From positions 1 to 26,852 of the forward strand of contig DCGX01000082.1 in assembly GCA_002315505.1 (NCBI GenBank): a DNA stretch of 26,852 bases. The letters run 5' to 3'. Made by a program: the position numbers and the translations under genes. This stretch comes from Ruminococcaceae bacterium UBA1767. Lineage in GTDB: Bacteria; Bacillota; Clostridia; Oscillospirales; Acutalibacteraceae. The notes under the pieces were generated by a model, which saw only the letters and a list, made by a program, of their open reading frames with translations, was not told the DNA's origin and did not search any database. Positions 6,811-14,728 of this stretch are shown here, in pieces (position 1 is the stretch's first letter; each line of letters starts with the position of its first letter).

Positions 6811-7674
6811 ATGAAACTTAATTTTGATAATAATTTTAAACTTACAGATACTGTTGAAATTCCGTGCATAGGCTACGGAACATGGCAGACACCTTCGGGA
6901 GATGTTGCCCGTGAATGTGTGAAGAATGCGATTAAGGCAGGCTATCGTCACATTGATACTGCCGCAATTTACGGCAATGAAGAGGATGTCGGCACAGGTA
7001 TCATCGAGTCGGGTGTCAGTCGTGAGAAAATATTTCTCACAACAAAGCACTGGATAAGCGAGCGTGGCTATGAGAAAACACTCAAAGCTGTCGATGATTC
7101 GTTAAAGAGATTAAAAACCGATTACATAGACCTTTACCTTATTCACTGGCCTTGCGTTGAGAAGATTTCGCCCGATTGGAAGGAAATCAATGCTTCAACG
7201 TGGGCAGGCTTTGAAAAAGCATATAAGGATGGCAAAATTCGTGCGCTCGGTGTTTCTAACTTCCTGCCGGAGCATATTCTTGCGTTGGAGGAAACCGCTG
7301 AAATTAAGCCGTGTGTGAACCAGATTGAATTCCATCCGGGATATTATCAGCCCGAAAATGTGAAATGGTGCATTGAACACGGAATGACGGTTGAGGCATG
7401 GTCGCCGATGGGAAGCGGAGCAGTTCTCAACGATTACACGCTTAATAAAATAGCAAAGAAATATAATGTAAGTGCAGGTCAGGTTTGCATAAGATTTGCT
7501 TTGCAGAGCGGAGTTTTACCTCTTCCGAAGTCAACGAATGCTGACAGAATGAAGCTGAATCTTGATGTTTTCGGCTTTGAGCTGAGCGAGGAGGATATGC
7601 TCGCAATCAGAACTATGCCACCGGTCGGATATTCAACCTTCCATCCGACAGAGGCACCTGCAGACGCTTTATAA
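6811..7674 (+). CDS. Aldo/keto reductase
   Basis: A 287-residue NADPH-dependent oxidoreductase of the (beta/alpha)8 fold, cytoplasmic, reducing aldehydes or ketones. The catalytic tetrad is in place: Asp49 (RHIDTA), Tyr54 (IYGNE), Lys79 (TTKHW) and His112 (LIHWP). A cofactor-binding stretch LPLPKSTNADRM lies near residue 235. Length is normal for the 2,5-diketogluconate reductase-like bacterial group. AAAAGGGG precedes the ATG. The physiological substrate cannot be told from the sequence. Confidence 0.9.
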   Translation: MKLNFDNNFKLTDTVEIPCIGYGTWQTPSGDVARECVKNAIKAGYRHIDTAAIYGNEEDVGTGIIESGVSREKIFLTTKHWISERGYEKTLKAVDDSLKRLKTDYIDLYLIHWPCVEKISPDWKEINASTWAGFEKAYKDGKIRALGVSNFLPEHILALEETAEIKPCVNQIEFHPGYYQPENVKWCIEHGMTVEAWSPMGSGAVLNDYTLNKIAKKYNVSAGQVCIRFALQSGVLPLPKSTNADRMKLNLDVFGFELSEEDMLAIRTMPPVGYSTFHPTEAPADAL

Positions 7675-7680
7675 AAATTA

Positions 7681-7721
7681 CAAGGTCTTGAAGCTCAATT
7701 GCTTTCAAGACCTTGATTTTA
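7681..7721. terminator. Bidirectional terminator between aldo/keto reductase and ABC ATPase
   Basis: CAAGGTCTTGAAGC (7681-7694) pairs with 7701-7715 with one bulge. TGATTTTATT follows on the plus strand and TAATTTTTAT on the minus strand. The stop codon of the minus-strand ATPase (7719-7721) lies at its edge. Confidence 0.8.
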
Positions 7722-8435
7722 TTGCTGAAGATTAACCTCGGGAGTTATATGCTCGTTGACATAGTCATCAACAATTTTTCCGTCGCTTATGCGTATTACC
7801 CTGTGGGCATTTTCTGCGATTTTGTCATCGTGAGTGATGAGAATAATTGTTCTGCCTTCCGCCCAAAGCTCATTGATGATTTTCATAACCTCTTTTCCCG
7901 AAGCTGAGTCAAGGTTACCGGTTGGCTCATCGGCGAGAATAATCGGCGGTCTTGCCGCAACGGCTCTTGCAATGGCAACTCTCTGCTGCTGTCCACCCGA
8001 CATCTGACTCGGCAGGTGGTCCATTCTTTTTTCAAGACCGACTCTTTTAAGAGCTTCTGTTGAGAGCTTGTGTCTTTCCTCGGGCTTCATTCCTCTGTAA
8101 ATGAGCGGAAGCTCAACATTTCCCTGTGCGGTAAGGCTCGGAATAAGGTTAAAGCCCTGAAAGATGAATCCGATTTCAATATTTCGTATTGAGCTTAATT
8201 CATCATCGTCCATATCGGAAACGTCCTTGCCGTTGAGAATATATTTACCCTCTGTAACAACGTCGAGAAGTCCGAGCATATTCATTAGGGTTGACTTTCC
8301 GGAGCCGGACTGACCGACAATAGCAACGAAATCACCTCTGTCGATGCAAAGTGAAACGCCGTCGAGCGCACGAACCTCATTTTCACCGGGATTATATATT
8401 TTATATGCATTCAGCAATTCAACAAGGTGACTCAT
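7719..8435 (-). CDS. ABC transporter ATP-binding protein (MacB/LolD type), without a permease partner here
   Basis: A 238-residue nucleotide-binding subunit. Walker A GQSGSGKST is at 41-49, followed by a Q-loop (FIFQGFNL), signature MSGGQQQR, Walker B IILADEPTGNLDS and an H-loop (LITHD). The LDS and GNLD features and the LMNMLGLLD run place it in the MacB/LolD/FtsE group that pairs with FtsX-like permeases. GGAGATG precedes the ATG. No FtsX/MacB permease lies on either side: a terminator follows and a divergent riboswitch gene precedes, so it stands as a single-gene unit. Its permease must be encoded elsewhere, or the partner has been lost. Confidence 0.85.
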   Translation of the reverse strand: MSHLVELLNAYKIYNPGENEVRALDGVSLCIDRGDFVAIVGQSGSGKSTLMNMLGLLDVVTEGKYILNGKDVSDMDDDELSSIRNIEIGFIFQGFNLIPSLTAQGNVELPLIYRGMKPEERHKLSTEALKRVGLEKRMDHLPSQMSGGQQQRVAIARAVAARPPIILADEPTGNLDSASGKEVMKIINELWAEGRTIILITHDDKIAENAHRVIRISDGKIVDDYVNEHITPEVNLQQ

Positions 8436-8461
8436 AAAATCATCTCCGAAGTTTTTTTGCC

Positions 8462-8490
8462 ATTATATCATAATAATGTGTCTGTGTAAA
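8462..8490 (-). promoter_or_regulatory. Promoter of the lone ABC ATPase
   Basis: On the minus strand TTTACA (8485-8490) and TATAAT (8462-8467) are separated by 17 bp, some 26 nt before the start codon. Confidence 0.75.
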
Positions 8491-8491
8491 T

Positions 8492-8559
8492 GAGTATTAC
8501 TATAAATTGTGTAACATTTACAAAATGTTAACAAAAAATATTAACCATTTGTAATACTC
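8492..8559. repeat. Nested inverted repeats in the divergent ABC ATPase/xpt control region
   Basis: GAGTATTAC (8492-8500) recurs perfectly inverted at 8551-8559. Inside lies a 19-bp palindrome, TAACATTT-ACA-AAATGTTA (8512-8530). The set fills the space between the two divergent promoters (8462-8490 and 8566-8593), a typical place for operators. Confidence 0.75.
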
Positions 8560-8565
8560 TTTTTG

Positions 8566-8593
8566 TTGACAAAATAAGATTATATGTTAAAAT
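8566..8593 (+). promoter_or_regulatory. Promoter of the xpt transcription unit
   Basis: TTGACA (8566-8571) and TAAAAT (8588-8593) have a 16-bp spacer. Initiation near 8600 leaves about 30 nt before the riboswitch aptamer. Confidence 0.75.
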
Positions 8594-8631
8594 ATTCTTA
8601 TATTATGTGATAATAACGACATATTTCTTTT

Positions 8632-8697
8632 ACCGATATATTACCGAATGAATGGCTCGGCAGTTTCTACAACAGTGCCTTAACTGTTACTATTGGT
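8632..8697 (+). promoter_or_regulatory. Purine riboswitch aptamer, guanine type
   Basis: P1 pairs ACCGATA (8632-8638) with TATTGGT (8691-8697). P2 is CCGA (8644-8647) with TCGG (8657-8660), and its loop holds the conserved ATGG. J2/3 has the invariant GTTTCTAC (8663-8670). P3 is AACAG (8671-8675) with CTGTT (8684-8688), loop TGCCTTAA. The specificity base, equivalent to position 74, is C8690 in ACTAT, which predicts guanine/hypoxanthine rather than adenine. It lies directly before xpt, the classic target. The ATG at 8652 is inside the P2 loop and is not a start. Confidence 0.92.
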
Positions 8698-8720
8698 TCC
8701 TTCGTTTCGGGAAGATATCG

Positions 8721-8750
8721 GCAAACAGGAAACTGTTTGCTTATTTTTGT
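8721..8750 (+). terminator. Riboswitch expression platform: intrinsic terminator
   Basis: GCAAACAG (8721-8728), a GAAA tetraloop and CTGTTTGC (8733-8740) are followed by TTATTTTTG. It lies between the aptamer and the xpt ribosome site, so guanine binding should favour premature termination. Confidence 0.88.
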
Positions 8751-8765
8751 TCAGGAGCAATGATT

Positions 8766-9338
8766 ATGAAATTACTTGAAGACAGAATTGTTAAGGATGG
8801 CAAAATTTTCCCGGGTAATGTTCTGAAGGTTGACAGCTTTCTCAATCACCAGGTTGATGTTGAGCTTCTCAACGAGGTAGGTAAGGAATTCTACCGTCTT
8901 TTTAAGGACAGCGGGGTCAATAAGATTTTCACAATCGAGGCTTCGGGAATCGGCATTGCCTGTATTGTTGCACAGTACTTTAATGTACCTGTTGTTTTCG
9001 CAAAGAAGAGCCTCGGCAAGAATATTGCCGCTGATGTTTATTCAACACAGGTTAAGTCATATACTCACGGTAAGGTTTATGATGTTATTGTATCACAGGA
9101 ATTTTTAAGTAAGGATGATAAAATCCTTATTATTGATGATTTTCTTGCAATGGGTTGCGCACTTAATGGTCTGATTGACTTGATTCAGGCTGCGGGTGCT
9201 GAAATCTGCGGTGCGGGAATCGTAATCGAAAAGGCTTTCCAGGACGGCGGAAAGCTGATTCGTCAGAAGGGTATCAGAGTTGAGTCACTTGCTCGTGTTG
9301 AGTCAATGACCGATGACGGAAAAATTACCTTCTGCTAA
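8766..9338 (+). CDS. xpt: Xanthine phosphoribosyltransferase
   Basis: A 190-residue cytoplasmic enzyme joining xanthine (and more weakly guanine) to PRPP. Seen here are MKLLEDRIVKDG, VLKVDSFLNHQVD, TIEASGI, VPVVFAKK, the PRPP-binding loop ILIIDDFLAMG and GIVIEKAFQ...RVESLARV, collinear with Bacillus Xpt. Start ATG 8766 is preferred over 8760 because AGGAG (8753-8757) is then 8 nt away. Expression is set by the guanine riboswitch. Only 64 nt without a terminator separate it from the BMP lipoprotein gene, so the importer genes are probably on the same transcript. Confidence 0.95.
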   Translation: MKLLEDRIVKDGKIFPGNVLKVDSFLNHQVDVELLNEVGKEFYRLFKDSGVNKIFTIEASGIGIACIVAQYFNVPVVFAKKSLGKNIAADVYSTQVKSYTHGKVYDVIVSQEFLSKDDKILIIDDFLAMGCALNGLIDLIQAAGAEICGAGIVIEKAFQDGGKLIRQKGIRVESLARVESMTDDGKITFC

Positions 9339-9402
9339 ACTTCGGTAGCAATTTGCTATATATAAAATTAAAAAGCCGAAAGGCAAAATGGAGGAAAAAA
9401 GC

Positions 9403-10626
9403 ATGAAAAAGATTATTGCACTTTTCATGGTAGCTGTAATGGTATTTGCATTCGCAGCTTGCGGAACTAAGACTGACGCAAACGGTGACAAGACAGCAGA
9501 TACATCAGCTAAGGCGGTTAAGGTTGGTTTCATCTTCTTGCATGACGAAAATTCAACTTACGACAAGAACTTTTTGACAGCAGCAGAAGAGGCTTGTGAG
9601 AAGCTCGGTATTGAGTGCCTCAAGAAGACAAATATCCCTGAGGATAATACCTGCTACGAAGCAGCTGCAGAGCTTATCGACAGTGGTTGTAACATCATCT
9701 TCGCTGACTCATTCGGTCATGAGGACTTCATGATTAAGGCAGCTAAGGAATTCACAGATGTTCAGTTCTGCCATGCTACAGGTACAAAGGCTCACACAGA
9801 GGGTCTTGCAAACTACCACAATGCTTTCGCTTCAATCTACGAGGGCCGTTACCTTGCAGGTATTGCAGCAGGTATGAAGCTCAACGAGATGATCGAAGCA
9901 GGCAAGTTCACAGCTGAAGAAGCTAAGATGGGCTATGTAGGTGCTTTCACATATGCTGAGGTTATTTCAGGTTATACATCATTCTATCTTGGCGCAAAGT
10001 CAGTTTGCCCGTCAGTTACAATGGAAGTTCAGTTTACAGGTTCATGGTATGATGAAACAGCTGAGAAGGAAGCTGCTACTAAGCTCATCAGCAATGGTTG
10101 TAAGCTCATTTCACAGCATGCTGACTCTTTCGGTGCTCCGTCAGCTTGTGAGACAGCAGGTATTCCGAACGTTTCTTACAATGGTAGCACAGAGGCACAG
10201 TGCCCGAACACATTCATCGTTTCTTCAAGAATCAACTGGGCTCCTTACTTCGAGTACATGATTAAGTGTGTACAGGAAGGCAAGGCTATCGATACAGACT
10301 GGACAGGTACACTTGCAACAGGTTCTGTTGAACTCACAGACCTCGGTAAGGTTGCTCCTGCAGCAGGCACAGCTGAGAAGATTGAAGAAGCTAAGAAGGC
10401 TCTTGAGGCAGGCACTCTTCATGTATTTGATGTAAACAAGGATAACTACATCACAGTTAAGGGCGAGAAGCTCACAACTTATATGGCTGATGTTAATACA
10501 GATGCTAACTATGAGAAGGATACAGAAGCTATCGAAAACGGATTCTTCAACGAGTCTGCTAAGCGTTCAGCTCCTTACTTCGATCTCCAGATTGATGGTA
10601 TCACTCTTCTTAACTCAGAGTTCTAA
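9403..10626 (+). CDS. BMP-family ABC transporter substrate-binding lipoprotein (nucleoside uptake)
   Basis: A 407-residue lipoprotein with a lipobox ending AFAAC; Cys20 would be lipidated. The mature part has the BMP/PnrA fold: VGFIFLHDENSTYDKNF at the N-lobe, FADSFGHEDF, GIAAGMKL, MGYVGAFTYAEVISGY and a late YNGSTEAQCPNTFIVSS. Family members bind purine or other nucleosides outside the membrane and hand them to the NupPQ/BmpBC-type permease, which is encoded downstream. Start 9403 follows GGAGG (9390-9394); ATG 9388 overlaps that site. Codon use is strongly biased (AAG, GAG, TTC, ATC), as for a very abundant protein. Confidence 0.9.
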   Translation: MKKIIALFMVAVMVFAFAACGTKTDANGDKTADTSAKAVKVGFIFLHDENSTYDKNFLTAAEEACEKLGIECLKKTNIPEDNTCYEAAAELIDSGCNIIFADSFGHEDFMIKAAKEFTDVQFCHATGTKAHTEGLANYHNAFASIYEGRYLAGIAAGMKLNEMIEAGKFTAEEAKMGYVGAFTYAEVISGYTSFYLGAKSVCPSVTMEVQFTGSWYDETAEKEAATKLISNGCKLISQHADSFGAPSACETAGIPNVSYNGSTEAQCPNTFIVSSRINWAPYFEYMIKCVQEGKAIDTDWTGTLATGSVELTDLGKVAPAAGTAEKIEEAKKALEAGTLHVFDVNKDNYITVKGEKLTTYMADVNTDANYEKDTEAIENGFFNESAKRSAPYFDLQIDGITLLNSEF

Positions 10627-10644
10627 TTTGACTTAAATTCAGAC

Positions 10645-10674
10645 AGGCGGAGCCTAATAAGCTCCGCCTTGTTT
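10645..10674 (+). terminator. Internal terminator after the binding-protein gene
   Basis: A GC-rich stem, GGCGGAGC (10646-10653) with GCTCCGCC (10661-10668), extended by one A-T pair, is followed by only a short TTGTTT. It probably lets a fraction of transcripts through, giving more binding protein than membrane complex. Confidence 0.75.
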
Positions 10675-10821
10675 AGGTGTTAGATGTCAGATTGCAGACG
10701 GCATATTGTTTTTGATTTGTCATTCTGAGGAGTATAGCGACGAAGAATCTCAATCAGTACAAACTGCAAATGAGGCTGATTATCTGCAATATCTGCATCT
10801 ACTGTCCGACATCTGATACCT
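10675..10821. repeat. REP/MITE-like element with imperfect terminal inverted repeats
   Basis: The arms 10675-10691 and 10805-10821 match 14 of 17 bases in inverse orientation, and TGCAGA/ATATTG blocks just inside extend the pairing. In the middle lies CATTCTGAGG...GAAGAATCTCA (10721-10752), a motif that returns at 14588-14656. There is no coding content. It separates the binding-protein gene from the ATPase gene of one transporter. Confidence 0.65.
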
Positions 10822-10844
10822 GGAAAATACAATGGAGGTAAAAT

Positions 10845-12386
10845 ATGAGTACACAGGTTGCCATTGAATTGAAAAATATTACTAAAACCTTCGGCAATGT
10901 TGTTGCTAACAAGGATGTTAACCTTACTGTTAACCGTGGTGAAATTCTTTCAATCCTCGGTGAAAACGGCAGTGGTAAGACAACGCTTATGAATATGATT
11001 TCGGGAATTTACTTTCCTGACCACGGTCAGATTTTTATAAACGGTGAAGAAGCACTCATCAAGTCCCCGAAGGACGCATTCGATTATAAAATCGGTATGA
11101 TTCATCAGCATTTCAAACTCGTTGATGTTTTCACAGCCGCTGAAAATATTGTTCTCGGTCTTGAGGAAAAGGGCAGATACAATATTAAGAAGTCAACAGC
11201 TGAAATTCAGAAAATCTGCGATAAATACGGCTTTGACATTGATTTGAACAAGAAAATTTACGAGATGTCCGTTTCCGAAAAGCAGACGGTTGAAATCGTA
11301 AAGGTACTTTACAGAGGTGCGGATATTCTTATTCTTGACGAGCCTACCGCTGTTCTGACACCGCAGGAAATCAAAAAGCTCTTTGATGTTCTTAGAAACA
11401 TGAGAAAGGACTCGAAGTCCATTATTATCATCACCCATAAGCTCAACGAGGTTCTTGAAATTTCAGATAAGGTTTCGGTTCTTCGTAAGGGTGAGTACAT
11501 TGGTACTGTACAGACAAGCGAGGCTAATGAATCAATTCTTACTGAAATGATGGTCGGTAAGAAAATTGACCTTAATATCGAGCGCAGTGATGTTGAGGAA
11601 AAAGCTGACAGACTTCTTATCAACAATATGTGTTATGTAAGCCGTGAAGGTGTAAAGGTACTCAACCACGTTACCTTTGCCGCTCGTTCGGGCGAAATTC
11701 TCGGTATTGCAGGTATCGCAGGAAGCGGTCAGCGTGAGCTTCTTGAATCAATTGCAGGTCTTCGTAAATTAAAGCACGGCTCAATTATTTATAATAATCC
11801 GAAAAACGGCAACCAGGAAAATCTTCGTGATAAGACACCGGTTGAAATCCGTGAGCTCGGTGTTCGTCTTTCATTTGTTCCCGAGGACAGACTCGGTATG
11901 GGTCTTGTAGGAAATATGGACATCGTTGATAATATGATGCTCCGCAGCTACAAAAAGGGTAAAGGCGTTTTTCTTGAGAGAAAAGGTCCTAAAGATCTCG
12001 CAAATAAAATTATCGACGAGCTTGAGGTTGTAACTCCGAGTGCAAATACTCCTGTTCGTAATCTTTCAGGTGGTAATGTACAGAAGGTACTTGTAGGTCG
12101 TGAAATTGCCGCATCACCGACAGTTCTTATGGCGGCATATCCTGTTCGTGGTCTTGATATCAACTCGTCTTACCTTATCTATAATCTTCTCAATGAGCAG
12201 AAGGAAAAGGGAGTTGCTGTTATTTTCGTCGGCGAAGACCTTGACGTTTTGCTTGAGCTTTGTGACAGAATTGTTGTTATCAGCTCAGGACAGATTTCGG
12301 GCATTGTTGATGCAAGAACAACAACCAAGGAAGAAATCGGACTTCTTATGACAAAGACTGACGGAGGTGAGAAGAATGAGCAGTAA
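10845..12386 (+). CDS. nupO: Double-domain ABC ATPase of a nucleoside importer (NupO/YufO type)
   Basis: A 513-residue ATPase with two fused ABC domains. Domain 1 has a full Walker A (GENGSGKTT from residue 39), Q-loop (HQHFKLVD) and Walker B (ILILDEPTAVLTP), but a degenerate signature MSVSEKQ. Domain 2 has the shortened Walker A typical of the family (GIAGSGQRE), a canonical LSGGNVQK signature and an altered Walker B (LMAAYPVRGLD). Thus only one composite ATP site, Walker A of domain 1 with the signature of domain 2, looks fully competent. GGAGG precedes the ATG. The permease gene starts inside its last codons, so the two are translationally coupled. Confidence 0.92.
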   Translation: MSTQVAIELKNITKTFGNVVANKDVNLTVNRGEILSILGENGSGKTTLMNMISGIYFPDHGQIFINGEEALIKSPKDAFDYKIGMIHQHFKLVDVFTAAENIVLGLEEKGRYNIKKSTAEIQKICDKYGFDIDLNKKIYEMSVSEKQTVEIVKVLYRGADILILDEPTAVLTPQEIKKLFDVLRNMRKDSKSIIIITHKLNEVLEISDKVSVLRKGEYIGTVQTSEANESILTEMMVGKKIDLNIERSDVEEKADRLLINNMCYVSREGVKVLNHVTFAARSGEILGIAGIAGSGQRELLESIAGLRKLKHGSIIYNNPKNGNQENLRDKTPVEIRELGVRLSFVPEDRLGMGLVGNMDIVDNMMLRSYKKGKGVFLERKGPKDLANKIIDELEVVTPSANTPVRNLSGGNVQKVLVGREIAASPTVLMAAYPVRGLDINSSYLIYNLLNEQKEKGVAVIFVGEDLDVLLELCDRIVVISSGQISGIVDARTTTKEEIGLLMTKTDGGEKNEQ

Positions 12387-13479
12387 TAATAAAGTACACG
12401 AGCCTTTGTTTCACGTTGTTAAGAGAAGCAACATTCCGACGTGGAAATCATGGATAATCAGAGGACTTTCAATTCTTGTTGCTCTTATTATTTGCGGACT
12501 TGTTACGGTAATTATGACAGGCGAAAACCCGTTTGAGGTTTACGGTACAATGATTAAGGGCGCAATCGGCACAGAGCGAAGAATATGGACACTTGCACAG
12601 AATACTGCAATTCTTCTTTGCGTAGCACTTGCGGTTACTCCGGCTTTCAAAATGAAATTCTGGAATATCGGTGCAGAAGGACAGGTTCTTGTCGGAGGAC
12701 TTGCAACAGCCGCCTGTATGATTTTCCTCGGTGATAAATTGCCGACATGGCTTTTGTTCATTGTTATGTTTGCAACAAGTATGCTTGCAGGTGCTTTGTG
12801 GGGCTTCATTCCCGCATTCTTCAAAGCAAACTGGAATACAAATGAAACTTTGTTCACACTTATGATGAACTACATTGCAATTCAAATTGTATCATACTTC
12901 TGCTATGAATGGTCTGTCCCTAAGGGCTCAGGTCATATCGGCACAATCAACGGTGCAACAGAGGCGGGCTGGCTTCCCGCAATCGGCGGAAAAGCATATC
13001 TTTGTAACATTCTTATTGTTGCGGCAATAACAGTATTTATGTATGTTTACCTTAAATACAGTAAGCACGGTTATGAAATTTCCGTTGTAGGTGAAAGTGA
13101 AAACACAGCCAAGTACATCGGTATCAATGTTAAAAAGGTTATTGTTCGCACAATGATTATGTCAGGTGCAATCTGCGGTATCGTCGGACTTCTTATGGTC
13201 AGCGGTACAGACAGAACACTCACTCGTGACACGGCAGGCGGACGTGGATTTACAGCAATCATGGTTTCGTGGCTTGCTAAGTTTAACCCGATTTATATGA
13301 TTTTCACAGCGCTTCTTCTTGTATTTCTTCAGAGAGGTGCAGGCGAAATTTCAACAACCTTCGGACTTAACGAATCATTCTCGGAAATTCTTACCGGTAT
13401 TATTATTTTCTTTATTATCGGTAGTGAGTTCTTTATCAACTATTCACTCAAATTCCGTGAGAAGGAGGCGAACAAATAA
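12376..13479 (+). CDS. nupP: Nucleoside ABC transporter permease (NupP/YufP type)
   Basis: A 367-residue membrane protein of the BPD_transp_2 (LivH/RbsC) superfamily. A short cytoplasmic N-terminus precedes eight to ten hydrophobic segments. The family core AFKMKFWNIGAEGQVLVGG near residue 95 contacts the ATPase, and a later GHGY-like region reads SKHGYEISVVGESENTAKYIGIN. Start ATG 12376 follows GGAGGTGA at 12363-12370 and overlaps the ATPase gene by 11 nt. It ends in TAATG, overlapping the next permease start by one base. Confidence 0.92.
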   Translation: MSSNNKVHEPLFHVVKRSNIPTWKSWIIRGLSILVALIICGLVTVIMTGENPFEVYGTMIKGAIGTERRIWTLAQNTAILLCVALAVTPAFKMKFWNIGAEGQVLVGGLATAACMIFLGDKLPTWLLFIVMFATSMLAGALWGFIPAFFKANWNTNETLFTLMMNYIAIQIVSYFCYEWSVPKGSGHIGTINGATEAGWLPAIGGKAYLCNILIVAAITVFMYVYLKYSKHGYEISVVGESENTAKYIGINVKKVIVRTMIMSGAICGIVGLLMVSGTDRTLTRDTAGGRGFTAIMVSWLAKFNPIYMIFTALLLVFLQRGAGEISTTFGLNESFSEILTGIIIFFIIGSEFFINYSLKFREKEANK

Positions 13480-14456
13480 TGGTAGTTGCATTTATTCAGA
13501 GAGCCATTATGCAGGGTATTCCTCTTTTGTTCGGCTCAACAGGTGAAATTCTTACAGAAAAAAGCGGCAACTTAAACCTCGGTACAGCAGGTGTAATGTA
13601 TGTCGGCGGTATATCGGGTGTTATCGGTGCTTTCCTATATGAGCAGAGTGTTGAAACTCTCAATCCTGTTCTTGCAGTTCTGATTCCGCTTTTGTCATCA
13701 ATGGTAGGCTCACTCTTTATGGGACTTATTTATGCCGTACTCACAGTTACGCTTCGTGCTAATCAGAATGTTACAGGTCTTGCACTTACAACCTTCGGCG
13801 TTGGCTTCGGTAACTTCTTCGGCGGTTCACTTATCAAGCTCTCGGGTCTTGACGTTCCGTCAATCACACTCACACAGACAAGCCTTTTCTTCAAGAAGTC
13901 ACTTCCTTTTGCCGATAAGCTCGGATGGTTTGGTGAAATTTTCCTTTCATATAGCTTCCTTGCCTATGCCGCAGTTGCAATCGCAATTGTTATGAGTGTT
14001 TACTTTAACCGCACCCGTTCGGGACTTAACCTTCGTTCGGTAGGTGAGAACCCTGCTACGGCAGATGCGGCAGGCATCAACGTCGGCAAATATAAGTATG
14101 CTTCGATTTGTCTCGGAAGTATCATTGCAGGTCTTGGCGGACTTTACTACGTTATGGACTATGCTTGCGGAATCTGGTCGAATGACGCATTCGGTGACAG
14201 AGGATGGCTCGCAATCGCACTCGTTATTTTCGCAATCTGGCGACCGAATCTCAGTATTGTCGGTTCAATTCTTTTCGGCGGACTTTTCATTGTTCACAAC
14301 TATATCCCGAACCTCAGCATGAGCGCACAGGAGCTTTTCAAGATGACACCGTACGTTGTTACAATCATTGTACTTGTTATCATTTCAATGAGAAGAAAGA
14401 GAGAGTATCAGCCGCCTGAGAGTCTCGGACTTTCGTACTTCCGTGAGGAAAGATAA
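13479..14456 (+). CDS. nupQ: Nucleoside ABC transporter permease (NupQ/YufQ type)
   Basis: A 325-residue membrane protein, second half of the importer channel. It has the NupQ-like start (FIQRAIMQGIPLLFGSTGEILTEKSGNLNLG), then several hydrophobic segments, SGLNLRSVGENPATADAAGINV as the cytoplasmic loop, and a last membrane segment before a basic tail. The ATG overlaps the preceding stop by one base, so it is translated by coupling. A terminator follows, ending the unit. Confidence 0.92.
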   Translation: MVVAFIQRAIMQGIPLLFGSTGEILTEKSGNLNLGTAGVMYVGGISGVIGAFLYEQSVETLNPVLAVLIPLLSSMVGSLFMGLIYAVLTVTLRANQNVTGLALTTFGVGFGNFFGGSLIKLSGLDVPSITLTQTSLFFKKSLPFADKLGWFGEIFLSYSFLAYAAVAIAIVMSVYFNRTRSGLNLRSVGENPATADAAGINVGKYKYASICLGSIIAGLGGLYYVMDYACGIWSNDAFGDRGWLAIALVIFAIWRPNLSIVGSILFGGLFIVHNYIPNLSMSAQELFKMTPYVVTIIVLVIISMRRKREYQPPESLGLSYFREER

Positions 14457-14486
14457 TTTTAACACACAAGTTAAAATGTAAATTAA

Positions 14487-14516
14487 ACTCAGCTGATTTT
14501 TCGGCTGAGTTTTTAA
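14487..14516 (+). terminator. Terminator of the nucleoside importer unit
   Basis: AACTCAGC (14487-14494) pairs with GCTGAGTT (14504-14511), and a short T run follows. Confidence 0.8.
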
Positions 14517-14529
14517 TTATATAATAAAA

Positions 14530-14660
14530 TTGTAGGGCAGGGGCTCTGCTCCTGCCAAAATTCCGTAAGGAATTTCTGTATTAATTTGAGATTCTTCGTC
14601 GTCAGAATGAAATAATCGAACAAAGTAAAATAATGCCATTCTGAGCTAAGAATCTCATAT
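14530..14660. repeat. Cluster of three hairpins, dispersed-repeat-like, between nupQ and spoIVB
   Basis: Hairpin 1 is a 9-bp GC-rich stem (14536-14544 with 14548-14556). Hairpin 2 is AAATTCC-GTAA-GGAATTT (14558-14575). Hairpin 3 pairs GAGATTCTT...CAGAATG (14588-14609) with 14637-14656. The third shares the CATTCTGAG...AAGAATCTC motif with the element at 10675-10821. The rest of the 272-nt gap holds a small ATTGCC...GGCAAT hairpin (14686-14705) before the spoIVB ribosome site, and no gene. Confidence 0.7.
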
Positions 14661-14728
14661 AATACATTTTATAACTTCCCGAATAATTGCCGTAAAGTTG
14701 GCAATATTACTTTCAGGAGGTGTATATT

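Noticed and set aside
8652..8765. Upstream ATG for xpt giving about 38 extra residues
   Set aside because: These bases are the riboswitch aptamer and its terminator; the xpt homology starts at 8766.
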